From the NCBI RefSeq assembly GCF_030316895.1, contig NZ_JASZYV010000001.1, positions 496,001 through 560,000 on the forward strand: a stretch of DNA of 64,000 nt, in the 5' to 3' direction. The position numbers were made by a program, and so were the translations under genes. Of this stretch, positions 17,312-27,087 are shown piece after piece. Every line of letters starts with the position of its first letter. Position 1 is the stretch's first letter. Source of the DNA: Variovorax dokdonensis. GTDB taxonomy: Bacteria > Pseudomonadota > Gammaproteobacteria > Burkholderiales > Burkholderiaceae_C. The notes below the pieces were generated by a model. That model did no database searches, was not told the origin of the DNA, and saw only the letters and a program-made list of their open reading frames with translations.

Positions 17312-17827
17312 TCAAGGAGTGTCGAAGATCACGCGCAGTTCCGCGCGAGGCAGCGGCGAATCGCGCCAGGCGTTGATGCGCCCCGCGTCGACCTGGCTCA
17401 GGTCCGCGCGCCATCCGGGCACGGACTTGTCCTGGCCGGCCAGCCAGCTGAACAGGGCATCCAGTGGAATGTCGGCGCCGGTGGCGGCGCGTATGAGTTC
17501 GCCGGCAGTATCGAATCGATAAGTGCGGCTGCCGTTGTCGAGGACGGCTTCGGCGGGTGACCAGCGTGCCAGGCCCAACGTGCTGCCGATCGGGCTGGTC
17601 AGGCGCAACTCGCCGGTGTCCGCCGTGCCGCGCAGATCGAACAGCGCGGAAAAATTCTGTGGCGAATCCCCGTCGACGCGCAGTGCCATGCGGCCGCTCC
17701 AATGCCCGCCGGCTCCCGCGCGTGCCGACGAAACCGGTGTTGCGCAGCCCGAGAGCAATGCGCCAGCCGGCACGACAAGGGCGCCCAGGGCCCCAAGAGC
17801 GAGCCTTCGCCGATGGGCGCTCGTCAC
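17312..17827 (-). CDS. lolB: Outer-membrane lipoprotein receptor LolB
   Basis: A 171-residue lipoprotein with lipobox LLSGC (Cys28), followed by Ala-Thr, which does not match the Asp+2 inner-membrane retention rule. LolB accepts lipoproteins from periplasmic LolA and inserts them into the outer membrane. The mature protein has HWSGRMALRVDGD, the FDLRGT strand and the exposed-loop region typical of LolB. Sequence similarity in this family is low, so context matters: it lies directly upstream of ispE, the standard pairing, and overlaps the TPR gene by four bases. Confidence 0.92.
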   Translation of the reverse strand: MTSAHRRRLALGALGALVVPAGALLSGCATPVSSARAGAGGHWSGRMALRVDGDSPQNFSALFDLRGTADTGELRLTSPIGSTLGLARWSPAEAVLDNGSRTYRFDTAGELIRAATGADIPLDALFSWLAGQDKSVPGWRADLSQVDAGRINAWRDSPLPRAELRVIFDTP

Positions 17828-19659
17828 GGCTTGATGCGCAGCCGCTTGAGAGTCTGCTGCAGGGTGTCGTTATCGCTGTCGGCCGCCAGGCCTTCCTTCC
17901 ACACCTGCACGGCGCGATCGCGCTGTCCGGTGGTCCAGAGCACTTCGCCCAGGTGAGCGGCGATCTCGGGATCGGGACGCTTCTTGTAGGCGGCCTCGAG
18001 GATGCGCGTTGCCTCGGCGTGGTTGCCAAGTCGGAATTCGACCCAGCCCAGGCTGTCGGCAATGAATGGGTCTTCCGGGGCCAGCAAGACTGCCTTGCGG
18101 ATCAGCGTGCGCGCTTCTTCCAGGCGAACCCCGCGATCGGCCAACGAGTAGCCGAGGGCGTTGTAGGCATTCTGGTTGTCGGGCGCGATCACCATCAGTT
18201 GGCGCAGCAGGCGCTCCATGTCGTCGAGGCGATTGAGCTTCTCGGCCATCATGGCCTGGTCGTAGATCAGGTCGCCGTCGGTCGGCGATGCGGCGCTGGC
18301 CTTGGCCAACAGGTCATAGGCTTCCTGGTAACGCTTGGCGTCGCGCAGCAACTGCACTTCGGCTTGTAGTTTCTGGCGGCGCTGGTCGGCCGTGTCGTCC
18401 GGCAATTGCCGGATGAGCGCGCGGGCCTGGTCGATCTTGCCCTGGCGTGCCAGCAGAGCCGCCCGTCGCAGTTGCGTGGCGGTTTCGTCATCCGGACTGT
18501 CGACCTTGTCGAGCCACGATGCAGCGGCCGCGTAGTCCTTGCGGCGTTCCGCCAATTGAGCGAGCACGAAATAGGCTTGGGCTTCGCCACGGGCCCTGGG
18601 GGCCGCCTCGGGCATCTTCTCGGACAAGGACAGATAGCGCTTGACGGAGGCCTCGGACGCCTGGTCCTTCCGGGCTTGCGCCTGGAGCGTGCCGAGCAGC
18701 AACCAGGCCTCGGCCTGATCGGGACGCTCCTGAGTCAGGCTCTGCAACTGCTGGCTGGCTTCGTCGTACCGGCCGCCCTGGGCCAGCGTGCGGGCATAGG
18801 CGCCACGCACGTTGGTGCTGGCATCCTTGCTGCTCAAGTACTGCTGGAGGAGGGCGTCGGCTTGCGGCTGATCGCCCTCGCTGCTCAGTTCGAGGGCCAG
18901 CATCGCCGGCCCTTCTGCCTTTGGATCGGCCTGATAGCCCTTGCGCGCAGCGTCGAGCGCGCCGGCTTCGTCGCCCGCAGCCAGTCGGACCCGGCCGATC
19001 GCGGCCCAGGCGGCACCGGATGTCGCAGGATCTTTGACCTGGTCGGCCAAACCTTGCTCCAGCATGGCGGCCGCCAATTTCTTGTCGCTCGCACGAGCGA
19101 ATGTGCTGGCCGTGATGTTCATCAGCGCCGGCCGCTCGGGCAAAGGTGTGGAGGCCAACTCGGCCTTCAGCAGATCGGGCGTTTCGCTCAGCCGCCCCAG
19201 GGCGATCAGGATCTGCAGTTCAAGCCGTCGGGCATCGTGCGACTCGGGCAGGGTTGTTTTCCAGATGCGCGCCGCTTCAAGCGCGGCTTCGCCGGAGCGC
19301 GCTTGCAACGCCACTTCGGCGGCACGCTGAAAAAGGCTCGGGTCACGCGTGCGGCGGGCCGCACTGAGCAGCATGTTGAAGCCCGCGCCCGGATCGCCGG
19401 AGCGCAGCGAAAGCTCGCCTACCAGTACTTCATAGAAAGTCTGCGCCGTCATGGCCGAAGGCTGGGCGACGTCCTTGACCGGCGATGGCTTGCCGGCAGC
19501 GCTTTCGGCGGCGCTCGCGGTGCGGGCGGCAGCCGTTGCAGCCGCCGGAGGTGTCGCGGGCGGGGTGGAGGAGGAGGGTGGCGGCGCGTACTGGGCACAC
19601 GCGCTCAGCGAGAGCAACGCGACCGCCGCAAGGCGGAATCGGCGGGGCGAAAGAGTCAT
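17824..19659 (-). CDS. TPR-repeat outer-membrane lipoprotein
   Basis: A 611-residue lipoprotein: signal peptide and lipobox LSAC with Cys21, a Pro/Ala/Ser-rich linker, then a long series of helical TPR units. Typical TPR residue spacing is seen in [20 protein letters not shown] and in the C-terminal [20 protein letters not shown] and [19 protein letters not shown] units. It probably acts as a periplasmic scaffold on the outer membrane; no enzyme domain is seen. ATGA overlap with lolB makes co-translation likely. The ATG at 19659 is used since it starts the signal peptide. Comparable proteins precede lolB in many Burkholderiales. Confidence 0.9.
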   Translation of the reverse strand: MTLSPRRFRLAAVALLSLSACAQYAPPPSSSTPPATPPAAATAAARTASAAESAAGKPSPVKDVAQPSAMTAQTFYEVLVGELSLRSGDPGAGFNMLLSAARRTRDPSLFQRAAEVALQARSGEAALEAARIWKTTLPESHDARRLELQILIALGRLSETPDLLKAELASTPLPERPALMNITASTFARASDKKLAAAMLEQGLADQVKDPATSGAAWAAIGRVRLAAGDEAGALDAARKGYQADPKAEGPAMLALELSSEGDQPQADALLQQYLSSKDASTNVRGAYARTLAQGGRYDEASQQLQSLTQERPDQAEAWLLLGTLQAQARKDQASEASVKRYLSLSEKMPEAAPRARGEAQAYFVLAQLAERRKDYAAAASWLDKVDSPDDETATQLRRAALLARQGKIDQARALIRQLPDDTADQRRQKLQAEVQLLRDAKRYQEAYDLLAKASAASPTDGDLIYDQAMMAEKLNRLDDMERLLRQLMVIAPDNQNAYNALGYSLADRGVRLEEARTLIRKAVLLAPEDPFIADSLGWVEFRLGNHAEATRILEAAYKKRPDPEIAAHLGEVLWTTGQRDRAVQVWKEGLAADSDNDTLQQTLKRLRIKP

Positions 19660-19757
19660 CGAACCATAATAATCCAAGCCTATTTACCGACGATGTTGGC
19701 GGTATTGCCAAACGCCTGAATCGCGCGCGCGATCGGCACCCAACTGTCTGCCATCCA

Positions 19758-20576
19758 ATGCCCGAGTTACCAGAAGTCGAAGTCACGCGCAGGGGTTTTT
19801 CCGACCGCATTGCAGGGGCGCAGGTGCATGCGGTGCGCCTGGGCAAGCCGCTGCGCTGGCCGCTGGGCATCGCGGTGGACGCGTTGGAAGGGCGCTGGGT
19901 TCGGGCCGTTCGCAGGCGCGGTAAATACCTGCTCGTCGACCTCGATCCGACCGGCATCTTGCTGATCCACCTGGGCATGTCGGGCAGCCTTCGCTTCGCC
20001 CCCACCCTGCCGGAGCCCGGCGCGCACGACCATTTCGACCTTGTGACCAGCCAGGGCATCCTGCGCCTGAACGATCCGCGGCGATTCGGCGCTGTCGTGT
20101 ACGCCGATGCCGAAGGCGCCCCGCAGGCGGTCAAGTTGCTGGGCGGTCTGGGCGTGGAGCCGCTGGGTGACGATTTCCTGCTGGATGCCTTTCATGCCGG
20201 GCTGCGCCGCCGAAGGGCGCCGATCAAGCAGGTGCTGCTGGCGGGCGACGTGGTGGTGGGCGTCGGCAACATCTATGCATCGGAGGCCTTGTTTTCGGCC
20301 GGCATCCGCCCGACGTTGACGTCGACGCGGTTGAGCCGACCACGGGCGGCGCGCCTGCGTGACGCGGTGCGCGACATCCTCGCGCGCGCCGTGGAGCGGG
20401 GCGGCAGCACCCTGCGTGACTTTTCCAATGTCGACGGAGCGAGCGGATACTTTCAACTCGAAGCGATGGTGTACGGTCGCGCTGGCCAGCCCTGCCGTGT
20501 CTGCGGCACTGCGATTCGACAGATGCGTCAAGGACAGCGATCGACCTTCTACTGCCCGAAGTGCCAGAAGACCTAG
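19758..20576 (+). CDS. mutM: Formamidopyrimidine-DNA glycosylase
   Basis: A 272-residue Fpg that removes 8-oxoguanine and formamidopyrimidines and nicks the abasic site. The mature N-terminus PELPEVE supplies the catalytic Pro and Glu, HLGMSGSLR is the conserved loop, and the C-terminal zinc finger is CRVC with CPKC. It is divergent from the TPR lipoprotein and is followed by a dynamin-like GTPase and then mutY, so both 8-oxoguanine-repair glycosylases lie within 4.1 kb. Confidence 0.97.
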   Translation: MPELPEVEVTRRGFSDRIAGAQVHAVRLGKPLRWPLGIAVDALEGRWVRAVRRRGKYLLVDLDPTGILLIHLGMSGSLRFAPTLPEPGAHDHFDLVTSQGILRLNDPRRFGAVVYADAEGAPQAVKLLGGLGVEPLGDDFLLDAFHAGLRRRRAPIKQVLLAGDVVVGVGNIYASEALFSAGIRPTLTSTRLSRPRAARLRDAVRDILARAVERGGSTLRDFSNVDGASGYFQLEAMVYGRAGQPCRVCGTAIRQMRQGQRSTFYCPKCQKT

Positions 20577-20686
20577 AGCGCCGATCGCCGGCGGTCTCTT
20601 TTCTGGCTCAGCAGGGAAAAGAGGGCGCGATAGCAACGCAAGTCCCGCCTTGTCGACGGTTTGCGGTATCGCCTCCAGACACCGAG

Positions 20687-20695
20687 TGCTATATT
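20687..20695 (+). promoter_or_regulatory. Extended -10 promoter of the dynamin-like gene
   Basis: TGCTATATT (TG, one base, then TATATT) is a good extended -10 element 37 bases upstream of the proposed TTG start. There is no clear -35 hexamer at normal spacing, which extended -10 promoters can do without. It would let the GTPase and mutY be transcribed separately from mutM. Confidence 0.5.
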
Positions 20696-20731
20696 TTGTA
20701 AGTCGCCATTTACATATCGGTCAGACCCACC

Positions 20732-22693
20732 TTGGCTACATCCTTCAATCAGCAGTTCGACCAGCACGGCACCTGGCGGCGCAACTTTGCCCATCGACTC
20801 AAGTGGTTGACGGGCTGGCTGCAGGAAAACGAGCTGCTGGACGTGGCGGTCGAGGATCGTCTGCGCGAGCTGGAATCGCAGATGCGAACCAGCAAGATCA
20901 TGGTGGCCTTCGTCGCCGAGTTCTCGCGCGGAAAGTCGGAGCTGATCAACGCGATCTTCTTCGCCAGCTATGGCCGGCGAATCATGCCGGCCAGCGCGGG
21001 CCGCACCACCATGTGCCCGACCGAGCTGGGCTATGACGCAACCGTCAAGCCCAGCCTGAGGCTGCTCCCGATCGAGACACGGCTCGAACCGCATGCGCTG
21101 AGCTACTGGCGCGAGAGCCCGGACCGCTGGACCCAGTTCCCCATCGACGTGCGCAATGCCGAGTCTCTGGCGCAGACCATGCAGAAGGTCGCCGAGGTCG
21201 ATTGGGTGCCGCTAGAACGTGCTCGGGCGCTGGGCTTCTGGAACGACGCAGCTCCCGAGGACAACCCGACGCCCGATGCGCAAGGCCGGGTCGAAATTCC
21301 ACGTTGGCGTCATGCCGTGCTCAACATGCCGCATCCGCTGCTGGAGCAGGGGCTGGTCATCCTCGATACGCCTGGTCTCAATGCGATCGGCGCCGAGCCC
21401 GAGTTGACCGTCAGCCTCATTCCACAGGCCCATGCAGTAGTCTTCATCCTGGGTGCGGATACCGGCGTCACGCGCTCCGACCTGTCGATGTGGCGCGAGC
21501 ACCTGATCTCGGAGGGCGACGGCAACGACACCCGCATCGTGGTGCTCAACAAGATCGACACGCTGTGGGACATCCTCAACAGCCCAGCCGAAGTGGAACG
21601 CCAGATCGAGCGCCAATGCGCTGCGTCGGCCAAGGTGCTGGATGTTTCCATTTCGCAGGTGCTGCCTGTCTCGGCGCAAAAGGGCTTGCAGGCCAAGATC
21701 CGGCGAGACGGGCCGCTGCTCCAGGCCAGCCGCCTGCCTGCACTGGAGTCCGTGCTGGGCGAGGGCCTGCTCGGTCGCCGCGAGGAAGTGCTGCGGCAGG
21801 CTGTGCACAACGGCATCACCGCGCTGCGCAACGAGGCGCAGCGGATCCTGACGGTTCGCGCGCGCGATTTGTCCGAGCAGGCACTCGAACTGCAAGGCCT
21901 GCGTGGCAAGAACGTGAGCGTCATCCGACACATGCGCACTCGCATCGAGGGTGAGCAGTCGGAATTCGAGAACAGCAATTCGCGCATCCTGGCGCTGCGT
22001 TCGGTGCAAAGCAAGCTTTTGCGCGAGGTGTACGCCGTCCTTGGCAGCACGGCGCTGAAGGCGGACATGGGGCGCCTGGCGGCCTCGCTCAAGCGCCCCG
22101 GCATCAAGCTCAACCTGCGCAAGATCTACGGCGAGACCTTCGACACGCTGCGCGGGAATCTGCGCGAGGTGCAGGCGACGACGGCCGAGATCCAGGCCAT
22201 GTTGAACGCGACCTTTCGCCAACTCAACGCGGAGCATGGCTTTTCTCTGCTCGCGCCCGCCGAGCCGGACCTGAGCGGGTTCGTCAAGCAGTTGAGCCAG
22301 ATCGAGGAAAGCCACCTCAAGTACCTGGGCGTGGGCAACATGCTCAAGCTTGCCCAGCCCGATTTTTGCGACAAGCTGGTGCGGGCGTTGGCCAGCCGGC
22401 TGCGCGTGGTCAACGAAGCGGCCATGACCGAGGTGGAACGCTGGAGCAAGGGCGCTGGCGCACAACTGGACGCCCAGCTCAAGGAGCGGCGCCGCAATTT
22501 CGGCAAGCGCATCGAGGCCGTCGAACGCATCCAGAACGCGGCGGGTGGGCTGGAGGAGCGCCTCGAAGAAATCTCGACGCAGGAAGCTGCGCTCAAGCAA
22601 CTCGGCGAGCGCCTCAATGAACTGACGACGCTGTTGACGAGCCAGGACGCGGCCATGACCGACGGGACGCGCCCCGCATTGCGGGTGGCTTGA
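20732..22693 (+). CDS. Dynamin-like GTPase
   Basis: A 653-residue large GTPase. G1 is AEFSRGKS at 62-69 (Ala in the first position), Thr of G2 is likely in SAGRTTMCP, G3 is DTPG at 212-215 and G4 is NKID at 273-276. The remaining 370 residues are mainly charged helices, the expected stalk region of bacterial dynamin-like proteins. No membrane span or signal peptide is seen. The start is taken as TTG: an in-frame TAA lies ten codons upstream and the next Met would remove the helix before G1. Its stop is only seven bases before mutY, so the two are probably one operon. Function is unknown; membrane remodelling or stress repair are possibilities. Confidence 0.85.
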   Translation: MATSFNQQFDQHGTWRRNFAHRLKWLTGWLQENELLDVAVEDRLRELESQMRTSKIMVAFVAEFSRGKSELINAIFFASYGRRIMPASAGRTTMCPTELGYDATVKPSLRLLPIETRLEPHALSYWRESPDRWTQFPIDVRNAESLAQTMQKVAEVDWVPLERARALGFWNDAAPEDNPTPDAQGRVEIPRWRHAVLNMPHPLLEQGLVILDTPGLNAIGAEPELTVSLIPQAHAVVFILGADTGVTRSDLSMWREHLISEGDGNDTRIVVLNKIDTLWDILNSPAEVERQIERQCAASAKVLDVSISQVLPVSAQKGLQAKIRRDGPLLQASRLPALESVLGEGLLGRREEVLRQAVHNGITALRNEAQRILTVRARDLSEQALELQGLRGKNVSVIRHMRTRIEGEQSEFENSNSRILALRSVQSKLLREVYAVLGSTALKADMGRLAASLKRPGIKLNLRKIYGETFDTLRGNLREVQATTAEIQAMLNATFRQLNAEHGFSLLAPAEPDLSGFVKQLSQIEESHLKYLGVGNMLKLAQPDFCDKLVRALASRLRVVNEAAMTEVERWSKGAGAQLDAQLKERRRNFGKRIEAVERIQNAAGGLEERLEEISTQEAALKQLGERLNELTTLLTSQDAAMTDGTRPALRVA

Positions 22694-22700
22694 ACGCACG

Positions 22701-23801
22701 GTGCCCCTTCGTCCGGAAGATTCGGGTCGCGACGCGGACGGCTCGGTGAGCGATTTTTCATCGCGCGTCGTGCGCTGGCAGGCCAGCCACGGGCGCAGCA
22801 CGCTGCCCTGGCAGAACACGCGCGACCCCTATCGCGTCTGGCTCTCGGAGATCATGCTGCAGCAGACGCAGGTCTCGACGGTGCTCGGCTACTTCGATCG
22901 ATTCCTGGCCCGCTTTCCCTCTGTGGCCGAGTTGGCGCGTGCCGATGAAGACGAGGTGCTGGGCTTGTGGAGCGGACTGGGCTACTACAGCCGCGCCCGC
23001 AACATGCATCGGTGCGCGAGAGAAGTCATGGCGCGATTCGATGGTGCCTTTCCTCGCACGGCGGTCGAGTTGGCAACGCTGCCGGGCATCGGCCGCTCGA
23101 CGGCTGCGGCCATTGCGGCGTTCTGCTTCGGTGAGCGGGTGGCCATCCTCGACGGCAACGTCAAGCGCGTGCTGGCACGCTGGCTTGGCTTCGACGAGGA
23201 CCTGGCCTCGAGCACCCACGAAAAGGCCCTGTGGAACCTCGCCACCGGCCTGTTGCCGCCCGCAGATCGGCCTGCCGACATCGCCAGCTACACCCAGGGC
23301 TTGATGGATCTGGGAGCCACCGTTTGCACGCCACGCGGACCGCTGTGCGAAGCGTGTCCCGTACGGCTCGATTGCGTGGCGCGCGAGCGCGGTTGGCAGG
23401 CCCGCCTGCCCGTCAAGACGCGCAAGCTCAAGCGGACTTCGCAATCGTTGTGGTTGCTGTTGGCGCGGGATGGAAACGGCAGGGTCTGGCTGGAAAAGCG
23501 TCCGTCGAAGGGCATCTGGGCAGGCTTGCATGCGTTGCCGGCCTTCGATTCGAGAGAGGCGCTAGTAGCTGCAATGGCCGAGTCCGGCACTGGTGGAGAA
23601 ATGCACGACGTGCCTGCGTTCCGGCATGTGCTCACACACAAGGACTTGCACCTTCATCCGGTCTTGTGCGACGTACCGGGCGACCGTGCTGCGTGTCTTT
23701 CGATTGGCGGCACGTGGGCCGATGAAAAGATGTGGGTCGGTCTGGGGTTGCCGACGCCGGTCAGGCGTTTGCTGACGGAGTTCGCGACCAGAATGCCTTG
23801 A
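22701..23801 (+). CDS. mutY: A/G-specific adenine glycosylase
   Basis: A 366-residue MutY, removing adenine mispaired with 8-oxoguanine. The catalytic Glu50 (SEIMLQQTQV) and Asp151 (ILDGNVKRV) have the same spacing as in E. coli. The helix-hairpin-helix LPGIGRSTAAAI and the C-x6-C-x2-C-x5-C [4Fe-4S] motif are present, followed by a NUDIX-like C-terminal domain with KRPSKGIWAGLHALP. The start is a GTG seven bases after the GTPase stop, with translation probably coupled. A two-stem hairpin region follows the gene. Confidence 0.96.
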   Translation: MPLRPEDSGRDADGSVSDFSSRVVRWQASHGRSTLPWQNTRDPYRVWLSEIMLQQTQVSTVLGYFDRFLARFPSVAELARADEDEVLGLWSGLGYYSRARNMHRCAREVMARFDGAFPRTAVELATLPGIGRSTAAAIAAFCFGERVAILDGNVKRVLARWLGFDEDLASSTHEKALWNLATGLLPPADRPADIASYTQGLMDLGATVCTPRGPLCEACPVRLDCVARERGWQARLPVKTRKLKRTSQSLWLLLARDGNGRVWLEKRPSKGIWAGLHALPAFDSREALVAAMAESGTGGEMHDVPAFRHVLTHKDLHLHPVLCDVPGDRAACLSIGGTWADEKMWVGLGLPTPVRRLLTEFATRMP

Positions 23802-23822
23802 GCGCCGCGGGCGACTAGTGCG

Positions 23823-23857
23823 GGGCGGCGCTCTGAGGACGAACGCCGCCCGATTCT
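23823..23857 (+). terminator. Candidate terminator after mutY
   Basis: An 8-bp stem GGGCGGCG/CGCCGCCC with a 13-base loop is followed by GATTCTC, a weak T-tract. A smaller hairpin (CCCTG.../...CAGGG, 23861-23882) follows. They separate mutY from the convergent small lipoprotein gene. Confidence 0.4.
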
Positions 23858-23896
23858 CAACCCTGGCGTCTGAACGTCAGGGATGCGAACGCTGAA

Positions 23897-24304
23897 TCAG
23901 CACTGCATGGCCGACGCTTGGGCGGCGAACGCGTCCGAAGCGGCCTTGCATGCGGCGCCAATCTGTTCCTTGGCGCCCATCGCGGCCCACGAGGACTTGG
24001 CCTGTTCCATGGCGGTCTTCATCGCATCGGCGGCGGGGCCGGATTGCTTGGACACGCATGCAGACACCTTTGCCAGATAGTCCTGACATTCCTGCGGCAG
24101 GTCGACCTCAGTCTGAGCGGTGGCGGCCGGCGCGGCTGCGGGCGTGGTGTTCTGAGCAGCCGCCGCCGTTGCGGCCGCTGGCGCAGGTGCAGTGGCAGGA
24201 GCTTCGGCAGCAGGCGCTGGCGCCGCCGCGGGTGGTGTGGAATCCCCGCCGTTGCAGGCCGCGAGTGCGGCAACGAGGGGAAGGACAGCGAAAAGCTTGT
24301 TCAT
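23897..24304 (-). CDS. Small Ala/Pro-rich lipoprotein (DUF5339-like)
   Basis: A 135-residue lipoprotein of unknown function. The lipobox AAC has Cys17 (MNKLFAVLPLVAALAAC), followed by about 50 residues of Ala, Pro and Thr that look like a flexible tether. The C-terminal domain of about 70 residues is helical with four Cys (ECQDYL, SACVSK, AACKAA, final MQC), which could give two disulphides. That pattern resembles the DUF5339 family, from memory only. It stands alone, convergent with mutY and 168 bases after rapZ. Confidence 0.8.
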   Translation of the reverse strand: MNKLFAVLPLVAALAACNGGDSTPPAAAPAPAAEAPATAPAPAAATAAAAQNTTPAAAPAATAQTEVDLPQECQDYLAKVSACVSKQSGPAADAMKTAMEQAKSSWAAMGAKEQIGAACKAASDAFAAQASAMQC

Positions 24305-24472
24305 TCGAGAACTTTCATTAGATGTTGTGCATGGCCAGCTTGCGACCTTCATCGCATCGCAGACCAACTCCCTTGCAGTCACGGCATGGCGCCGCGCTGC
24401 GACAAGCATTCTAGGTGCGTACCTTCGACGGACAGGCGCTCGAACGACCCGTTGCGCCACGCCCGCGTGAAA

Positions 24473-25339
24473 TCAGGCGCTGATCTCGCGGTGCCTCTTG
24501 ATGGTGGCCCAGCGTGCGCCGAAGGTCCTGGCAAGCTGCTCGACCAGGAACACCGAACGGTGCTGTCCGCCCGTGCATCCGATCGCCACGGTTACGTAGC
24601 TGCGATGGTCGCGCGCCATGGCGTCGAGCCATCGGGCGAGGAATCCTTCGATGTCCTCGAACATCTTCAGCACTTCGTCATGCTCGCGCAGCCAGTCGAT
24701 CACCGGCTCGTCACGGCCCGTCAGCGGGCGAAGGTTGGGGACGTAGTGCGGGTTGGGCAGCATCCGCACATCGAAGACGTAGTCCGCGTCGAGCGGCACG
24801 CCGCGCTTGAAGGCGAACGATTCGAAGACCAGCGTGAGCGTGCTGTGCGGCGCCGCCACGAGGTCCTTGATGTAGCTCTGCAGTTGGGCGGGGCGGATCA
24901 GGCTGGTGTCGATGATGTCCGCGCCGTCGCGCAGGTCGGCCAGCAACTCGCGTTCGAGTTCGATGGCCTGCACCAGCGAGCGAAATCGCTCAGGGCCTTC
25001 GACCTCGGCCTCGCTGTGCGACAACGGGTGTTTGCGCCGTGTTTCCGAAAAGCGGCGCACCAGCGCATCGGTGGTCGCATCGAGGAACAGCGAACGCAGA
25101 ACCACGCCTTGCTTGCGCATCGTCTGAAGTTGCTGCGGAATGAGCGGGAATGACTGGCCGCTGCGCACGTCCATCGCGATGGCCACCGGCTGCGCTGGAC
25201 GCTCCAGCGCCAGGAAGGCTGACAACAGTTCGGGCGGCAAGTTGTCGACGCAGTAATAGCCGGCGTCTTCAAGCGCATGCAGTGCGACGGACTTGCCGGA
25301 ACCGGACATGCCGGTGATGAGAAGAATTTCCGGGCTCAT
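24473..25339 (-). CDS. rapZ: RNase adapter / nucleotide-binding protein RapZ
   Basis: A 288-residue RapZ (YvcJ/YhbJ) protein. Walker A is GMSGSGKS at 10-17, and the N-terminal domain shows DNLPPELL. The C-terminal half has the [13 protein letters not shown] motif that ends the family signature. In E. coli RapZ directs RNase E to the sRNA GlmZ and so controls amino-sugar synthesis; whether that circuit exists here is not visible. It lies 40 bases after recN and on the same strand, so nadK-recN-rapZ may be one unit. Confidence 0.95.
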   Translation of the reverse strand: MSPEILLITGMSGSGKSVALHALEDAGYYCVDNLPPELLSAFLALERPAQPVAIAMDVRSGQSFPLIPQQLQTMRKQGVVLRSLFLDATTDALVRRFSETRRKHPLSHSEAEVEGPERFRSLVQAIELERELLADLRDGADIIDTSLIRPAQLQSYIKDLVAAPHSTLTLVFESFAFKRGVPLDADYVFDVRMLPNPHYVPNLRPLTGRDEPVIDWLREHDEVLKMFEDIEGFLARWLDAMARDHRSYVTVAIGCTGGQHRSVFLVEQLARTFGARWATIKRHREISA

Positions 25340-25379
25340 CTGGCGATAGGGTCGGTGGTTTGCAGTCAGGACGAGGAGG

Positions 25380-27086
25380 TCAGGCGGCGCGCGCGGGTTC
25401 GGCCGGCTTCTTGCCGAGCATTTCGCGCGCGTGGGCCAGCGTCGTGGCCGACACGCGCTCTCCGCCCAGCATCCGGGCGACTTCCTGGTCGCGAGCGTCG
25501 CCCTTCAAAACAATGACGCTGCTTTCGGTTCGAGGTTCCCCGCCCGATTTAGAGGCCGACCCGGCCTCGCGCTTGGAAACCTGGAGATGATGATCGGCGC
25601 AGGCGGCCACCTGCGGCAGGTGGGTGACGGCCAGCACCTGCCGGTCACGGCCGAGTTGCTGCATCAGGCGCCCCACCGTCTCGGCAACGGCACCCCCCAC
25701 GCCTGAATCGACTTCGTCGAAGATCAGCGTGCGGGCCTCGCCGAGCCGGCTGGTCGTGACCGCAATGGCCAGCGCGATGCGCGACAACTCTCCGCCCGAA
25801 GCCACCTTGCCAATGGCCCTCGGTGTACTTCCTGCATGCCCGGCGACCAGGAATCCGACTTCTTCGAGTCCTGAGCGACCGGGCTGCGCCAGCGGCGCGA
25901 GGCTGACCTCGAAACGCCCGCCCTTCATGCCCAGGCCCTGCATGGCCTCGGTGATGGCGGCTGACAGCTTGGGCGCGCCGGTCTGCCGGATCTTGGAAAG
26001 GGCTCGGGCCTCTTTCATGTAGGCCGCCCGCGCTGCTTGCTCCGTCTGCTCCAGTGCAGCCAGGTCGGCCGCTGCGTCGAGCGCCTTCAACTCGTCTTTC
26101 CAGCCGGCCAGGAGCGCAGGCAGTTCGTCGGGGGGGCGACGATAGCGCCGCGCCAGCGACATCCATTGGCCCATGCGGGCGTCCAGTTCGGCCAGGCGAT
26201 CGGGGTCCACTTCGGCATGCCGTAAATAGCTGCTGAGGCTGTGCACTGCGTCCGCCGCCTGCGCCACGCTGGACGAGAGCACTTCGGCCAGCGCCTTGAA
26301 TTCGGGCTCGATGTGTTCGCTGGCCTGCAGCAGCCCGAGTGCGCGGTTGAGCGCCGCCAGCGCGCCTTGTTCGTCATCTTCCAGCGCCATGCGCGCGCCC
26401 TCTGCGGCGTCGATCAGAGACTGCGCGTTCGAGATCCGGCTGTGGCTGGTTGCCAGCTCTTCCCATTCGTTCTCCGCGGGTGCGAGCTTGTCCAGTTCAC
26501 CGATCTGCCATTGCAAGCGCTCGCGCTCGCGTGAGAGCGTGTCCTGCTGTTCGCGTGCCGATTCGAGAGCGGCGGTGGCTTGGCGCCAAGCCAGCCAGGG
26601 CGCATCGAGCTTGTCCTGGCGCGCGCCGGCGTAGGCGTCGAGCAGCTGGCGGACCGAGTCGGGCCGTGTCAGGCTTTGCCAGGCGTGCTGCCCGTGGATG
26701 TCCACGAGGCGCTCACCCAACTCGCGCAGTTGCGCGGCCGTCGCCGGACTGCCGTTGATCCAGCCTCGGCTGCGCCCCTGGGTGTCGACGGTGCGGCGCA
26801 GCAGCAGCGCATCGGCATCGGCGTCGGCACTCTCGAATCCGCCTTCTTCGAGCCAGGAGGCGAGGGCGGGGTCGGGATCGAACTCGGCGCTGACGTCGAG
26901 GCGTTGAGCGCCTTCCCGCACGGCGCCCGGATCGGCACGGCTGCCCAGCGCGAGCTGGAGCGCGTCGATCAGGATCGACTTGCCTGCGCCCGTCTCACCC
27001 GTCAGTACGGTAAAGCCTTCGGACAGGTCGATGTCCAGCGCGCGCACGATCACGAAATCGCGCAGCGTCATCCTTCGCAGGGCCAA
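25380..27086 (-). CDS. recN: DNA repair protein RecN
   Basis: A 568-residue SMC-like ATPase for double-strand-break repair. Walker A is [20 protein letters not shown] near the N-terminus, a long coiled-coil middle follows, and the C-terminal half has [12 protein letters not shown] and the Walker [13 protein letters not shown]. The start is proposed as TTG at 27086, which gives [17 protein letters not shown] and aligns in length with the E. coli N-terminus. GGAGG lies eight bases upstream. The alternative ATG at 27071 would remove five residues. The gene begins one base after the nadK stop. Confidence 0.95.
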   Translation of the reverse strand: MALRRMTLRDFVIVRALDIDLSEGFTVLTGETGAGKSILIDALQLALGSRADPGAVREGAQRLDVSAEFDPDPALASWLEEGGFESADADADALLLRRTVDTQGRSRGWINGSPATAAQLRELGERLVDIHGQHAWQSLTRPDSVRQLLDAYAGARQDKLDAPWLAWRQATAALESAREQQDTLSRERERLQWQIGELDKLAPAENEWEELATSHSRISNAQSLIDAAEGARMALEDDEQGALAALNRALGLLQASEHIEPEFKALAEVLSSSVAQAADAVHSLSSYLRHAEVDPDRLAELDARMGQWMSLARRYRRPPDELPALLAGWKDELKALDAAADLAALEQTEQAARAAYMKEARALSKIRQTGAPKLSAAITEAMQGLGMKGGRFEVSLAPLAQPGRSGLEEVGFLVAGHAGSTPRAIGKVASGGELSRIALAIAVTTSRLGEARTLIFDEVDSGVGGAVAETVGRLMQQLGRDRQVLAVTHLPQVAACADHHLQVSKREAGSASKSGGEPRTESSVIVLKGDARDQEVARMLGGERVSATTLAHAREMLGKKPAEPARAA

Positions 27087-27087
27087 A

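Noticed and set aside
23861-23882. Second hairpin after mutY as a separate terminator
   Set aside because: One pair is a wobble and no T-run follows on either strand.
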